The translations under genes and the position numbers were made by a program. The notes under the pieces were generated by a model that did not search any database, was not told the origin of the DNA, and saw nothing but the letters and a program-made list of their open reading frames with translations. This document shows, one piece after another, positions 33,380-42,795 of a stretch of 64,000 bases of DNA; position 1 is the first letter of the stretch; each line of letters starts with the position of its first letter. Origin of the DNA: an uncultured Alistipes sp. (GTDB taxonomy: Bacteria; Bacteroidota; Bacteroidia; Bacteroidales; Rikenellaceae); NCBI GenBank assembly GCA_900541585.1, contig UQKD01000009.1, positions 1 through 64,000 of the forward strand, in the 5' to 3' direction.

Positions 33380-34798
33380 ATGATGGATTTGAAGACGATA
33401 CGTGCCGAACTGCGCAAGCTGACCGCGATTGTCGACGGCTGGGAGCCTTCCGGGGAGATTCCGGCCCTCGAACGCGACCTGGCGCTGGAAAAACTGCGGA
33501 CGCTCTACGATGCGGTGCGCTTTACGGAGGTGGAATCCCTTCCGGAATCCCCGGTTGCGGAGACGGAGCCTGCGGCGGCTCCGGTGCCCATCGACCTCGG
33601 GGCGGTGCTTTCGCTCGACCCGACGGACGAAGCCGTGTTCGAACCCGGTCCCGATGCCGTTTCAGGACCCGCGTTCGATGCGGAGGCGGAACCCGCAGAG
33701 CCGTTTTCCGAACCCGATACGACGGTCGCGGCCGATTCTGCCGGGGCGTTTGCCGGGGGGAATCCCGATACGGAGACGCCCGGAATGGCGGAGCCTGCGG
33801 CGTCGGATTCCGAGCCGGAACTTGAGGGGGAATCCGGATTTGAGCCTGATCCCGAAGCGGCGTCCGAAGCCGCATTCGTCGCCGGAGAATCCGAACCGGC
33901 CGCCGAATCCGGACCGGTCGCTGCGCCTGAATCCGAGGCTGTGCCCGAACCGTCTGCGAAGCCGGTCGCTGCGCCCGGACCTGCCGCTGCGGCTGAACCG
34001 GTCGTCGTTCCGGAACCTGCTCCTGCGCCAGCTCCGGAACCCGCTCCTGCGGAGAAACCCCAATATATCGCGCCCACGCTGTTCGGGCTGGAGGAGGAGA
34101 CCGTCCGCCACCGTCACAAACAGCGCGTCATCATGTCGCTCTACGATACGCCTGCGCCCGCCGAAAAGCCCGCAAGGCCCGAAACGGCGGAAAGACCGGC
34201 GGAGCGTCCCGAACCCGCTGCCCGTCCCGAACCTGCTGTGACGCTCGAACCCGCTGCCCGTCCCGAACCCGCTGTGACGCCCGGACCGACTGTCCGTCCC
34301 GGGTTTGCCGCGACTCCCGAACCGGCGGCTGCGCCTGCGTCCGCAGGTCCCGGGCCGCAGTCCGGAATGTCCGTGCCGCAGTCCGCGGCGGAACCCGTCA
34401 CCGTTTCGGAAGCGCCTGCCGCCGCCGAGCCGGAGGAGGCCGAATCCGGAGCGAGGAAGGTTGCGGTCCCTGTCGGGGCCGTGCTGGGCGAGGTGATCAA
34501 CCACGACGTGCAGACGCTGGCCGACACGATCGCTCCGCGGCGCGACATGGCTTCGGAACTGCGCCGCGGCGAACCGGTCGCCGACCTTCGCAACGCCATC
34601 GGCATCAACGACAAGTTCCTGCTGATCCGCGATCTGTTCGGCGGCGACGGCGAAGCCTATGAAGAGGCGATCGCGACGCTCAACGCCTTCGACGATTTTG
34701 ACGAGTGCATGATCCACATTGCCGAGAACTACGCCTGGAATCCCAATTCGGACGGCGCGAAGTTTATGATGGAACTGCTCGAACGCAAATTCGCCTGA
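33380..34798 (+). CDS. Pro/Ala/Glu-rich protein with conserved terminal domains, function unknown
   Basis: 472 aa from the ATG at 33380. The N-terminus (MMDLKTIRAELRKLTAIVDGWEP, ALERDLALEKLRTLYDAVRF) is helical. Residues ~55-375 are low-complexity, dominated by Pro, Ala and Glu, and include a 36-bp tandem repeat at 34210-34281 (EPAARPEPAVTL/P twice). The C-terminal ~100 residues (VINHDVQTLADTI to IGINDKFLLIRDLFGGDGEAYEEAIATLN to FMMELLERKF) look well ordered and conserved-like. No signal peptide or membrane span. rsmI follows 4 bp later, so the two are cotranscribed. I do not recognise a function. Confidence 0.8.
   Translation: MMDLKTIRAELRKLTAIVDGWEPSGEIPALERDLALEKLRTLYDAVRFTEVESLPESPVAETEPAAAPVPIDLGAVLSLDPTDEAVFEPGPDAVSGPAFDAEAEPAEPFSEPDTTVAADSAGAFAGGNPDTETPGMAEPAASDSEPELEGESGFEPDPEAASEAAFVAGESEPAAESGPVAAPESEAVPEPSAKPVAAPGPAAAAEPVVVPEPAPAPAPEPAPAEKPQYIAPTLFGLEEETVRHRHKQRVIMSLYDTPAPAEKPARPETAERPAERPEPAARPEPAVTLEPAARPEPAVTPGPTVRPGFAATPEPAAAPASAGPGPQSGMSVPQSAAEPVTVSEAPAAAEPEEAESGARKVAVPVGAVLGEVINHDVQTLADTIAPRRDMASELRRGEPVADLRNAIGINDKFLLIRDLFGGDGEAYEEAIATLNAFDDFDECMIHIAENYAWNPNSDGAKFMMELLERKFA
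34210..34281 (+). repeat. 36-bp coding tandem repeat, two copies
   Basis: Copies at 34210-34245 and 34246-34281 differ at two bases and encode a 12-residue Pro/Ala-rich unit (EPAARPEPAVTL then EPAARPEPAVTP). The unit length is a multiple of three, so copy-number change would keep the frame. Confidence 0.8.
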
Positions 34799-34802
34799 CA
34801 CG

Positions 34803-35507
34803 ATGGCCAAACTCTATATCGTACCTACGCCGATCGGGAATCTGGACGACATCACGCTGCGCGCGGTGAACGTCCTGCGCGAGGTGGATTTCATCCTCGC
34901 CGAGGACACGCGCACGACGTCGTTCCTGCTGAAGCACCTCGGCATCGAGCAGAAACTCCGTTCGCACCACAAGTTCAACGAGCACGCCACGGTCGAAATG
35001 GTTGCCGGGGCGATCGTCGCAGGACGCAATGCCGCCCTGGTGTCGGACGCCGGGACGCCCGGCATTTCGGACCCCGGGTTCCTGTTGGTGCGCACGTGCG
35101 TCGAGGCGGGGATCGAGGTCGAGACGCTGCCCGGCGCCACGGCGCTGATCCCGGCGCTGGTGCAGAGCGGGTTTCCGTGCGACCGTTTCTGCTTCGAGGG
35201 CTTCCTGCCCCAGAAGAAGGGGCGGATGAAGCAGTTGCAGGCGCTTGCCGGCGAGGAGCGCACGATGATTTTCTACGAATCGCCCTACCGCGTGGTCCGG
35301 TGTCTCGAGCAGTTCGCCGAGGTTTTCGGCGAAGACCGCCGGGTTTCGGTGTCGCGCGAGATCACCAAGAAGTTCGAGCAGACCGTGCGCGGAACCGTCG
35401 CCGAGGTGCTCGGGCATTTCCGCACGACCGAACCCAAGGGCGAGTTCGTGATCGTCGTGGCCGGAAAGCCCAAAGTCCGCCGCGTCCGGGAGGACGGGGA
35501 GGAGTAA
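34803..35507 (+). CDS. rsmI: 16S rRNA (cytidine(1402)-2'-O)-methyltransferase
   Basis: 234 aa, a tetrapyrrole-methylase-fold enzyme that 2'-O-methylates C1402 of 16S rRNA using S-adenosylmethionine. Signature segments: LYIVPTPIGNLDDITLRAVNVLREVDFILAEDTRTTSFLLKHLGI (1-50), ALVSDAGTPGISDPG (SAM site), ETLPGATALIPALVQSG, FCFEGFLPQKKGRM, FYESPYRV and RRVSVSREITKKFEQTVRGTV. The tail is shorter than in E. coli, as in many Bacteroidota. It starts 4 bp after the Pro/Ala/Glu-rich gene and is followed closely by the DUF389 gene. Confidence 0.96.
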   Translation: MAKLYIVPTPIGNLDDITLRAVNVLREVDFILAEDTRTTSFLLKHLGIEQKLRSHHKFNEHATVEMVAGAIVAGRNAALVSDAGTPGISDPGFLLVRTCVEAGIEVETLPGATALIPALVQSGFPCDRFCFEGFLPQKKGRMKQLQALAGEERTMIFYESPYRVVRCLEQFAEVFGEDRRVSVSREITKKFEQTVRGTVAEVLGHFRTTEPKGEFVIVVAGKPKVRRVREDGEE

Positions 35508-35526
35508 CTCAAATCGAAACGCATTG

Positions 35527-36912
35527 ATGGAAGAGAACCGTACAGACGATACACAAAAGGTAAAACGTTCGTTTTCGGCGTGGCTCGGGGAGCTGCGCGA
35601 ATTTATGAAGGGCCGTTTCAGCCTCGACGAGGACAAGGCGCAGCGCGACGAGGTCGTGGCCTCCGTCTCGAAGGGCGTGGAGTTCCGCGGCGTCAACCTC
35701 TGGGTGCTGATCTTCGCCACGATGATCGCCTCGCTGGGCCTGAACGTCAATTCGGCCGCGGTGATCATCGGCGCGATGCTCATTTCGCCGATCATGGGCC
35801 CGATCATGGGTGTCGGCCTCGCGCTGGGCATCAACGATTTCGAACTGCTCAAGAAGTCGCTGCGCAACCTGGCGCTGATGTTCATCGTCGCCATCATCAC
35901 CTCGACGGTCTATTTCTTCATCTCGCCGCTCTCGTCGAACAGCAGCGAGCTGCTGGCGCGCACCGTGCCTACGACCTACGACGTGCTGATCGCCCTGTTC
36001 GGCGGCCTGGCGGGCATCGTGGCGCAGACGCGGCAGGACCGCACGTCGACCGTCATTCCCGGCGTGGCCATCGCCACGGCCCTCATCCCGCCCCTCTGTA
36101 CGGCGGGCTTCGGACTGGCCACGGGGCAGTTCCGCTTTTTCATCGGCGCCTTCTACCTCTTCTTCATCAACTCGGTGTTCATCGCGCTGGCGACCTACGC
36201 CATGGTGCGTTTTCTGCAATACGAGAAGAAGGTCTTCATCGACAAGGTCCGCGAGCGCACGGTCAAGCGGCTGATGATGGTCATCACGCTGGTGACCTTC
36301 ATCCCGAGCGTCGTCATCGGGTTCCACATGGTCCGCGTCTCGTTGTTCGAGGCCGTGGCCGACAAATACGTGTCGCAGGTCTTCAACTTTCCGCATACCC
36401 GCGTGATCGAGTGCAACAAACACTACGCGCAGGGCAAGAACCCCTCGCAGATCGAGCTGCTGCTCGTGGGCGAGCCGCTGGGCGAGGAGGTGATCGAGAA
36501 TGCCCGTACGCAGATGCGCAATTTCGGGCTGGAGGAGGCCGAACTGGTCGTCCGGCAGGCCAATACGGAGGACAAGGTCGACGTGGTTTCGCTCCAGAAG
36601 AGCTATCAGGAGCTGCTGGAGGAGAAGAACCGCCGGATCGGCGAGATGTCCTCGCAGCTGAAACGCTACCGGGTGACCAACGTCGAGGTGAACGACATCT
36701 CGCGCGAAGTGGGGGCCATGATGGACAACATCGGGGCCATTTCGCTGACCAAGGGCATCACCTTCGACGTCGAGGGCACGCCCGGCGATACGACGCTCGT
36801 GTGCGTGGTGACGCCCCGGGATTCCGCGCTTCCGGTCGACCGTGAAACGCTGATCCGCTGGTTGAGAATCCGCACCAAGGTCGAGAACGTCAAACTTTTC
36901 GTGGAACCCTAA
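35527..36912 (+). CDS. DUF389 / TIGR00341-type integral membrane protein
   Basis: 461 aa; the ATG at 35527 is preferred to the TTG one codon earlier. About six membrane segments lie between residues ~55 and 245 (LWVLIFATMIASLGLNVNSAAVIIGAMLISPIMGPIMGVGLALG is the DUF389 signature). The C-terminal ~200 residues are soluble, with a coiled-coil-like stretch (SLQKSYQELLEEKNRRIGEMSSQLKRY). The family is widespread and has no established function; transport or stress roles are guesses. It lies 19 bp after rsmI and 14 bp before the acyltransferase gene. Confidence 0.9.
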   Translation: MEENRTDDTQKVKRSFSAWLGELREFMKGRFSLDEDKAQRDEVVASVSKGVEFRGVNLWVLIFATMIASLGLNVNSAAVIIGAMLISPIMGPIMGVGLALGINDFELLKKSLRNLALMFIVAIITSTVYFFISPLSSNSSELLARTVPTTYDVLIALFGGLAGIVAQTRQDRTSTVIPGVAIATALIPPLCTAGFGLATGQFRFFIGAFYLFFINSVFIALATYAMVRFLQYEKKVFIDKVRERTVKRLMMVITLVTFIPSVVIGFHMVRVSLFEAVADKYVSQVFNFPHTRVIECNKHYAQGKNPSQIELLLVGEPLGEEVIENARTQMRNFGLEEAELVVRQANTEDKVDVVSLQKSYQELLEEKNRRIGEMSSQLKRYRVTNVEVNDISREVGAMMDNIGAISLTKGITFDVEGTPGDTTLVCVVTPRDSALPVDRETLIRWLRIRTKVENVKLFVEP

Positions 36913-36926
36913 TCCGGGCGGCAGGC

Positions 36927-37847
36927 ATGAAACGAACCGATCTGACCATTTTGCAGCGCTTCTGGCTGGAGACCCTTTGGCTGGGCGCACGCGTGTTCGC
37001 CGTGATGCCTTACTGGTTCAAGTACTACGTCGTCGAAAACCTGCTTTTCGTCCTGCTCTACTACTGCCTGCGCTACCGCATGAAGGTCGTCAAGACCAAC
37101 CTGCGGAACTCGTTCCCCGAGAAGAGCGAACGCGAACTGGCCGTCATCCGGCGGCGGTTCTACCGCACGCTGTCCGAAATCTTCGTCGACACGATCAACA
37201 TGGCCTACATGAACGAGGAGAAGGGGCGGACGGTGCTCACGGTCAAAGACGTGGAGAAACACGTGGAAGCGGTGCACGGCCGCGACTGGATCGCCATGAC
37301 GGCCCATTTCGGCTGCTGGGAGTACTGCTCCTACTGGGGGCTTTACGAGCGGTCGCAGATGCTGGTCGCCGTCTACCATCCGCTGCGCAGCAAGGTGATG
37401 GAGGAACTCTACCGGCGGCTGCGCAATTACGAAAATTCGATGACCGTCTCGATGAAGGAGAGCCTGCGTTTCTACCTGCGCAACCGGACCGGAGGCATCG
37501 CCGGCAAGAACCTCGTGATGGGGCTTATCGCCGACCAGAATCCCCCGCGGCGGCCCGACAGCCGTTGGTTCCGCTTCCTCAATCAGGATACGATCTTCTT
37601 CGACGGCGGCGAGAAACTGGCCCTGCGCTGCAACCTCCCGGTCTACTTCGTGAAGATGAACCGCCTGCGGCGGGGACGCTACGAAATGTCCTTCGAACTG
37701 ATTTATGACGGCAAAGAGGAGGTCGCCGAATACGAAATCACGCAGCGTTACGTTCGTAAGTTGGAGCGGATGATCTGCGAGTGTCCCGAACTGTGGATGT
37801 GGTCGCATCGCCGCTGGAAGCACAAACGAACTCATGCCGGTCGCTAA
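36927..37847 (+). CDS. LpxL/HtrB-family lipid A acyltransferase
   Basis: 306 aa. Inner-membrane-associated late acyltransferase of lipid A or related lipids. The family motif is MTAHFGCWEYCSYWG (His-x4-Glu type catalytic pair), with a hydrophobic N-terminal segment (YVVENLLFVLLYYCLRY) and the later GLIADQNPPRRPDSRWFRFLNQDTIFFDGG and KLERMICECPELWMWSHRRWK, the last being the usual C-terminal signature. The stop overlaps the next gene by 14 bp, so the glycosyltransferase is probably translationally coupled, pointing to envelope glycolipid synthesis. Confidence 0.93.
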   Translation: MKRTDLTILQRFWLETLWLGARVFAVMPYWFKYYVVENLLFVLLYYCLRYRMKVVKTNLRNSFPEKSERELAVIRRRFYRTLSEIFVDTINMAYMNEEKGRTVLTVKDVEKHVEAVHGRDWIAMTAHFGCWEYCSYWGLYERSQMLVAVYHPLRSKVMEELYRRLRNYENSMTVSMKESLRFYLRNRTGGIAGKNLVMGLIADQNPPRRPDSRWFRFLNQDTIFFDGGEKLALRCNLPVYFVKMNRLRRGRYEMSFELIYDGKEEVAEYEITQRYVRKLERMICECPELWMWSHRRWKHKRTHAGR

Positions 37848-38850
37848 AATCATCATACTCAACTGGAACGGCGCGGACCACCTGCGTCGTTTCCTGCCGT
37901 CGGTCGTGGCCGCGGCTCCCGCCGGCGTCGAGGTCATCGTCGCCGACAACGGTTCGACGGACGACTCTCTCGCGGCGCTCGCCGCCGGGTTTCCGTCGGT
38001 CACGGTCCTGCGCATGGACCGCAACTACGGCTTTGCCGGAGGCTACAACCGCGCATTGGAGCATATCGAGGCCGACTATTACCTGCTGCTGAACTCCGAT
38101 GTCGAGACCCCCGAGGGGTGGCTTGCGCCGATTCTCGACTGTCTGGACCGGAATCCCGACGTGGCGGTCGCCGCGCCGAAGCTGATCTCCTGCGCCGACC
38201 GCACGGAGTTCGAGTATGCGGGGGCTGCGGGCGGTTTCATCGACTACCTGGGTTATCCCTTCTGCCGGGGGCGCATCCTGCGCCGCGTGGAGAAGGACAG
38301 GGGCCAGTACGACGACGAGCGCGACGTGTTCTGGGTGAGCGGCGCGGCTTTCTGCTGCCGGGCCGACGTGTTCCGTGCGCTGGGCGGCTTCGACGGCGAT
38401 TTCTTCGCCCACATGGAGGAGATCGACCTCTGCTGGCGGATGCAGCTGGCGGGTTACCGGGTGCGGATCGTGCCCCGGAGCAGGGTCTACCACCTGGGTG
38501 GCGGCACGCTCCAGACCGATTCTCCGGCCAAGGTTTTCTACAATCACCGGAACAATCTCGCCATGCTTTACAAGTGCGCCTCGCCCGCACAGCGGCTTTG
38601 CGTGGCCGTTGCGCGCCCGGCGCTCGACCTGCTCGCCGCACTGTCCTACCTCATGCAGGGCCGCCGGGATAACTTCCGCGCTGTGTTCCGCGCCTGGCGC
38701 GACTTCATCCGCTGGCACGGGGCGCTGGCCCGCAAACGGCGTGAGATCCGCGCGAACCGCAAGGGTTCCGCCGCGGAAAACATCTACCGCGGCTCGGTGG
38801 TGCTGCGCTACCTTTTCGGCCGGCGGACCTTTGGCGGCATGATGCGCTGA
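37834..38850 (+). CDS. GT2-family glycosyltransferase (rhamnosyltransferase-like)
   Basis: 338 aa. The GT-A fold begins at the N-terminus: AKIIILNWNGADHLRRFLPSVV, VIVADNGSTDDS, NYGFAGGYNRALEHIEADYYLLLNSDVETPEGWL (DxD-like SDVE). The acceptor side has FWVSGAAFCCRADVFRALGGFDGDFFAHMEEIDLCWRMQLAGY (ED motif). The C-terminus has hydrophobic segments that may associate with the membrane. It overlaps the lipid acyltransferase gene by 14 bp. The likely role is adding a sugar to a cell-envelope glycan; the donor sugar is not determinable here. Confidence 0.93.
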   Translation: MPVAKIIILNWNGADHLRRFLPSVVAAAPAGVEVIVADNGSTDDSLAALAAGFPSVTVLRMDRNYGFAGGYNRALEHIEADYYLLLNSDVETPEGWLAPILDCLDRNPDVAVAAPKLISCADRTEFEYAGAAGGFIDYLGYPFCRGRILRRVEKDRGQYDDERDVFWVSGAAFCCRADVFRALGGFDGDFFAHMEEIDLCWRMQLAGYRVRIVPRSRVYHLGGGTLQTDSPAKVFYNHRNNLAMLYKCASPAQRLCVAVARPALDLLAALSYLMQGRRDNFRAVFRAWRDFIRWHGALARKRREIRANRKGSAAENIYRGSVVLRYLFGRRTFGGMMR

Positions 38851-38934
38851 CGCGGAGCCGATGTCGTCGTTTTCGCAACGGGACTTGTGCGATCTTCGGT
38901 TTTTTGCGTATCTTTCTGAAAAATACCCTCGCTT

Positions 38935-39766
38935 ATGATACGTGCGGCTCTTCTGCTGTCGGCAGTCGTGTGTTTTTTGCAGCCTTTTCGCGCGTCGGCG
39001 ACAGGGCAGGCTGCCGAACGGCTTGTCGTCGGGCGCGATACGATGCAGTTGTTCGCACTGCCGCTGGCGACGGCGGATTCCGCCGTGCTCGCCCGGCTCG
39101 AAAAACGGCTGGACGAACTCGATGCCTCCGGCTCTACGGCTTGCTGGCGTCGCTGTATCGGTGTCTGGCGGCTGGACGACGAGGGCATCTTGTGGCTTGA
39201 GTGCGTGAACACCGAGGACGGCGACGTCGTATTTTCCGGAGCGGAGCTGGTTCCCGAATTTGCAGCGGGATCACGCGCCCGGGCCGGCTGGTTCAGAGAT
39301 CCGCTATGGCACGGGGAATCTGGTGTATTACCAACACGATGGATTTATGCGGAATCTCGAACGCGAATGGGTGGCTGCGGTGTCCGAGGGGCGCGTGAGG
39401 GAGACGAAAGCCTACCGGAACCGGCTGTATGAAAGAGGTGCGGATGCGACGGACAATGCGCAGCGTGTGGCCGCGGCGTTCGACAGCCTTCATGTCGGAA
39501 AGTCGCCCGATCTGCTGTCGTTGTATGTGGTCTTTGCAGCCGATTCCACAGGGCGGGTGGTTCGGATCGACCGGGCGCGACTGTTGTCGGAAAAGGGAAG
39601 TCCTGTTGTCAGCGATCCGGCTGACCCGCTGTTGCAGGCAGCTCTGCGGGCGTTTCGCTCGGTGTCGCGCTGGGATGCCTGGTGGGTCGGAGAGACCTGG
39701 AAGGAACAGGCGTATTTTATTCCGCTACGCAGGGCCGGGAGGGTTTGGAAACCGCGAAGAGGATAA
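38935..39766 (+). pseudogene. Frameshifted secreted protein (TonB-C-like end)
   Basis: Two overlapping frames form one protein: 38935 to about 39294 encodes a signal peptide (MIRAALLLSAVVCFLQPFRASA) and WRRCIGVWRLDDEGILWLE, then the sense continues in the next frame (EIRYGTGNLVYYQHDGF to the stop at 39766). The switch lies near 39294-39300, just after AGWF, where homologous Bacteroidota proteins read a WFSG-x-IRYGTG-like sequence. The change is net +1 nt (or -2). The C-terminal half (LYVVFAADSTGRVVRIDRARLL, LQAALRAFRSV) resembles TonB C-terminal-like domains. Either a recent inactivation or a sequencing error. Confidence 0.8.
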
Positions 39767-39772
39767 CGATGC

Positions 39773-40993
39773 TTATTGCTCCGGCTTGCAGGGGAGCGTG
39801 AACCAGAAGGTCGAGCCTTTGCCCGGTCGGGATTCGACGCCGATGCGGCCGCCCATCGTTTCGACGATCGACTTCGAGATTGCCAGTCCGATGCCGATGC
39901 CCTGCCTGAACGATCCCGCCTTGACGAAACGTTGGAAAAGCTGTCCCCGGTGTTCTTCGGGGATGCCGGCTCCCGTGTCGGCGACGTAGACGTAGAGTTC
40001 CCCGCCGCGGATTTCGAACCCGAAATCGACGGAGCCTTCGGAGGTGAATTTCACGGCGTTGCTCAAAAGGTTGGCGATCACCTGAATCAGCCGTTTGCGG
40101 TCCGTGCGGATGTAGCGGACGGGATATTTTCTGTGGAAGGTGATCCGCACCGGGCTGTTCTCCGGCTGCCGCATGCGGAAACCGCCTTCCAGCTCTTCCA
40201 TGACGGCATTGAGTTCCACGTCGGTATATTCGTAGCCGAGGGTTCCGGCCTCGATCTTCGAGAGATCGAGGATGTCGCAGAGTTGCTGTATCAGTACCTC
40301 GCCGTTGGAGCGGATGATGCGCATGTACTCCTGTTTCTCGGTCGGGTCGGGGTCGTCCATGAGCAGTTCCGAGAATCCGATGATGGCGTTCAGCGGCGTG
40401 CGCAGTTCGTGGCTCATGTTGGCCAGAAAGAGCGATTTCATGCGGTCGGACTCTTCGGCGCGAACGCGGGCTTTCTCCAGTTCGCGCTGGGTGCGTTTCT
40501 GGGCCGAGATGTCGCTCACGGTCAGCACCACCCGGGGCTGTCCTGCGACGGTGAGGAAATTGCCCGCCACGCTTACGTCGCAGTCGACGGTCTCCGTGTG
40601 GTCGTCGGAGGTGTAGAGCACCATCGGGACCTCCAGTCCCGAGAAGCCTTTCTTCGTCCGGAACACCCCGGTGATGGCCGCGCGGACGGGACAGTCGGCG
40701 CACAATTCGTGTGTGCCGCAGATGCCGGCGTCCTCGCCGTTCTTGCAGCGCAGCTGGTTGCCCACCTTGGGCGGTGCGGCTTTCGGAGCGGTTCCCGTCG
40801 TGGAGCGATAGTTGGTTTGCAGAACGTTGAAATCGGGGTCGATCAGCAGCAGGTAGGCGGCTACGTTGCGGAATATGCAGTCGTTGATCCGGTCGCTTGT
40901 TCGGATGTACCGGCGCTGGTAGCAGATACGGACGGCCAGGAGGACGCAAAACGCCGCCAGCACCCCTGTTCCTATTACGTATAACAACTGCAT
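39773..40993 (-). CDS. PAS-containing sensor histidine kinase with a Cys cluster
   Basis: 406 aa from the ATG at 40993; the longer frame would include its own promoter -7 box. One N-terminal membrane segment (LLYVIGTGVLAAFCVLLAVRI), then a PAS domain (~35-165) carrying C83, C92, C98 and C101 (LRCKNG, ICGTHELCADCPVR). Next come the HisKA box SHELRTP (H195), the N-box NLLSNAVKFT, and G-boxes DTGAGIPEE and GIGIGLAISK. No response regulator gene is adjacent, so it is an orphan kinase. The Cys arrangement suggests metal, Fe-S or thiol redox sensing. Confidence 0.9.
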   Translation of the reverse strand: MQLLYVIGTGVLAAFCVLLAVRICYQRRYIRTSDRINDCIFRNVAAYLLLIDPDFNVLQTNYRSTTGTAPKAAPPKVGNQLRCKNGEDAGICGTHELCADCPVRAAITGVFRTKKGFSGLEVPMVLYTSDDHTETVDCDVSVAGNFLTVAGQPRVVLTVSDISAQKRTQRELEKARVRAEESDRMKSLFLANMSHELRTPLNAIIGFSELLMDDPDPTEKQEYMRIIRSNGEVLIQQLCDILDLSKIEAGTLGYEYTDVELNAVMEELEGGFRMRQPENSPVRITFHRKYPVRYIRTDRKRLIQVIANLLSNAVKFTSEGSVDFGFEIRGGELYVYVADTGAGIPEEHRGQLFQRFVKAGSFRQGIGIGLAISKSIVETMGGRIGVESRPGKGSTFWFTLPCKPEQ

Positions 40994-41021
40994 CCGATTA
41001 TTCCGTTTTCGTTTCCGATCC

Positions 41022-41029
41022 CAAAGGTA
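41022..41029 (-). promoter_or_regulatory. -7 box for the sensor kinase gene
   Basis: TACCTTTG on the minus strand matches TAnnTTTG, 28 bp before the ATG at 40993. It argues against the longer open frame that runs through it. Confidence 0.5.
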
Positions 41030-41062
41030 GGTAAAATCCGGTGAAATAGGAGGGTAAATGAT

Positions 41063-41100
41063 AAAAAAAGACATCCGGAATCGTCCGGATGTCTTTTTTT
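41063..41100 (-). terminator. Bidirectional terminator downstream of glnS
   Basis: A 17-bp perfect stem (41063-41079 with 41084-41100; core GACATCCGGA, loop ATCG) has seven A/T pairs at its base. It ends the minus-strand glnS operon immediately upstream of the kinase promoter. Confidence 0.9.
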
Positions 41101-41117
41101 GTCGGTGGGGGATCTTT

Positions 41118-42794
41118 CTATTTGTTGATCTTGGCCCACGAGTCCTTGAGCGTCACCGTGCGGTTGAACACCAGATGACCGGGGGTCGAGTCGGTGTCGG
41201 GGCAGAAGTAGCCCACGCGCTCGAACTGTACGGCCCGGCCTACGGGGATGTCGCGCAGCGACGGTTCGAGGTAGCCTGTGATTTTGATCATTGATTCGGG
41301 ATTGAGGTTGTCCTCCCAGGTCTGCCCTTCGGCCACGTCGTCGGGGTCCTCCTTCGTGAAGAGCGGGTTGAACAGCCGGATTTCGGCCTCCACGGCATCC
41401 GCGGCCGACACCCAGTGGATGACGCCTTTCACGCGGCGGCCGTCGCTCGACGAACCTCCGCCCGACATCGGATCGTAGGTGCAGCGCAGTTCGGTGATGT
41501 TGCCCCCCTCGTCCTTGACGACCTCCTCGCACTTGATGAGGTACGAATAGCGCAGGCGCACCTCGCCGCCCGGCGAGAGGCGGAAGAACTTCTTGGGCGG
41601 ATTCTCCATGAAGTCGTCGCGCTCGATCCAGATCACCTTCGAGAAGGGAACCTGCCGCGTGCCGGCGGCTTCGTCCTCGGGGTTGTTGATCGCCGTGAAC
41701 AGCTCGGTTTTGTCGTCCTCGTAGTTCGTGATGACTACCTTCAGCGGATTCAGCACGGCCATGCGGCGCTGGGCGACCCGGTTCAGGTCTTCGCGCACGC
41801 AGTATTCCAGCTTCCCGAGGTCGATCACGTTGTCGCGCTTGGCGACGCCCACCATCTCGGCGAAGTTGCGCACCGAGGCGGGCGTGTAGCCCTTGCGGCG
41901 CAGGGCGCAGATCGTCGGCATGCGGGGATCGTCCCAGCCCATCACGGCGCCCTCCTGCACGAGCTTCAGCAGTTTGCGCTTCGACATCATCGTATAGGTG
42001 AGGTTCAGGCGCGCGAACTCGTACTGGTGCGAGGGGAAAATGTCGAGCGCCTGGATGAACCAGTCGTACAGCGGACGGTGTACGTCGAATTCCAGGGTGC
42101 AGATCGAGTGGGTGATCCGCTCGATCGAGTCGCTCTGGCCGTGGGCGTAGTCGTACATCGGGTAGATGCACCATTTGTCGCCCGTGCGGTGATGCTCGGC
42201 GTGGATGATGCGGTACATGATCGGGTCGCGGAACAGCATGTTCGGATGGGCCATGTCGATCTTGGCGCGCAGCACCTTGGCTCCGTCGGGGAACTCGCCG
42301 TTCTTCATTCTCGTGAACAAATCGAGGTTTTCCTCCACCGAACGGTCGCGCCACGGCGAGGGCGTTCCCGGCACGGACACCGTACCGCGGTTTTCGCGGA
42401 TCTCGTCCTGCGTCTGGTCGTCGACGTAGGCCAGCCCCTTCTTGATCAGTACGACGGCCCATTCGTAGAGCTGGTCGAAATAGTCCGACGCGTAACGCTC
42501 CAGCTCCCACTGGAAGCCGAGCCACTGGATGTCGCGCTTGATCGAGTCGACGTACTCCACGTCCTCCTTGACGGGGTTCGTGTCGTCGAAGCGCAGGTTG
42601 CACTTGCCGCCGTATTTCTTCGCCAGTCCGAAGTTGATGCAGATGCTCTTGGCGTGGCCGATATGCAGGTAACCGTTCGGTTCGGGCGGGAAACGGGTCT
42701 GTATGCGCGTTTCGCCCCCGGCGATCGACTCTTCGATGATCTCTTCGAGGAAGTTCAGCGACTTCTCCCGTGTTTCGTTTGTTTCGCTTGCCAT
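41118..42794 (-). CDS. glnS: Glutaminyl-tRNA synthetase
   Basis: 558 aa, class I synthetase charging tRNA-Gln directly. HIGH motif in [17 protein letters not shown] (~40-56); KMSKS-like motif in [14 protein letters not shown]. Other GlnS features include [48 protein letters not shown] and the C-terminal beta-barrel domains ending [12 protein letters not shown]. With gltX also in this window, the organism can charge both Glu and Gln tRNAs. glnS starts 1 bp after a beta-barrel gene and is cotranscribed with it. Confidence 0.97.
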   Translation of the reverse strand: MASETNETREKSLNFLEEIIEESIAGGETRIQTRFPPEPNGYLHIGHAKSICINFGLAKKYGGKCNLRFDDTNPVKEDVEYVDSIKRDIQWLGFQWELERYASDYFDQLYEWAVVLIKKGLAYVDDQTQDEIRENRGTVSVPGTPSPWRDRSVEENLDLFTRMKNGEFPDGAKVLRAKIDMAHPNMLFRDPIMYRIIHAEHHRTGDKWCIYPMYDYAHGQSDSIERITHSICTLEFDVHRPLYDWFIQALDIFPSHQYEFARLNLTYTMMSKRKLLKLVQEGAVMGWDDPRMPTICALRRKGYTPASVRNFAEMVGVAKRDNVIDLGKLEYCVREDLNRVAQRRMAVLNPLKVVITNYEDDKTELFTAINNPEDEAAGTRQVPFSKVIWIERDDFMENPPKKFFRLSPGGEVRLRYSYLIKCEEVVKDEGGNITELRCTYDPMSGGGSSSDGRRVKGVIHWVSAADAVEAEIRLFNPLFTKEDPDDVAEGQTWEDNLNPESMIKITGYLEPSLRDIPVGRAVQFERVGYFCPDTDSTPGHLVFNRTVTLKDSWAKINK

Positions 42795-42795
42795 A

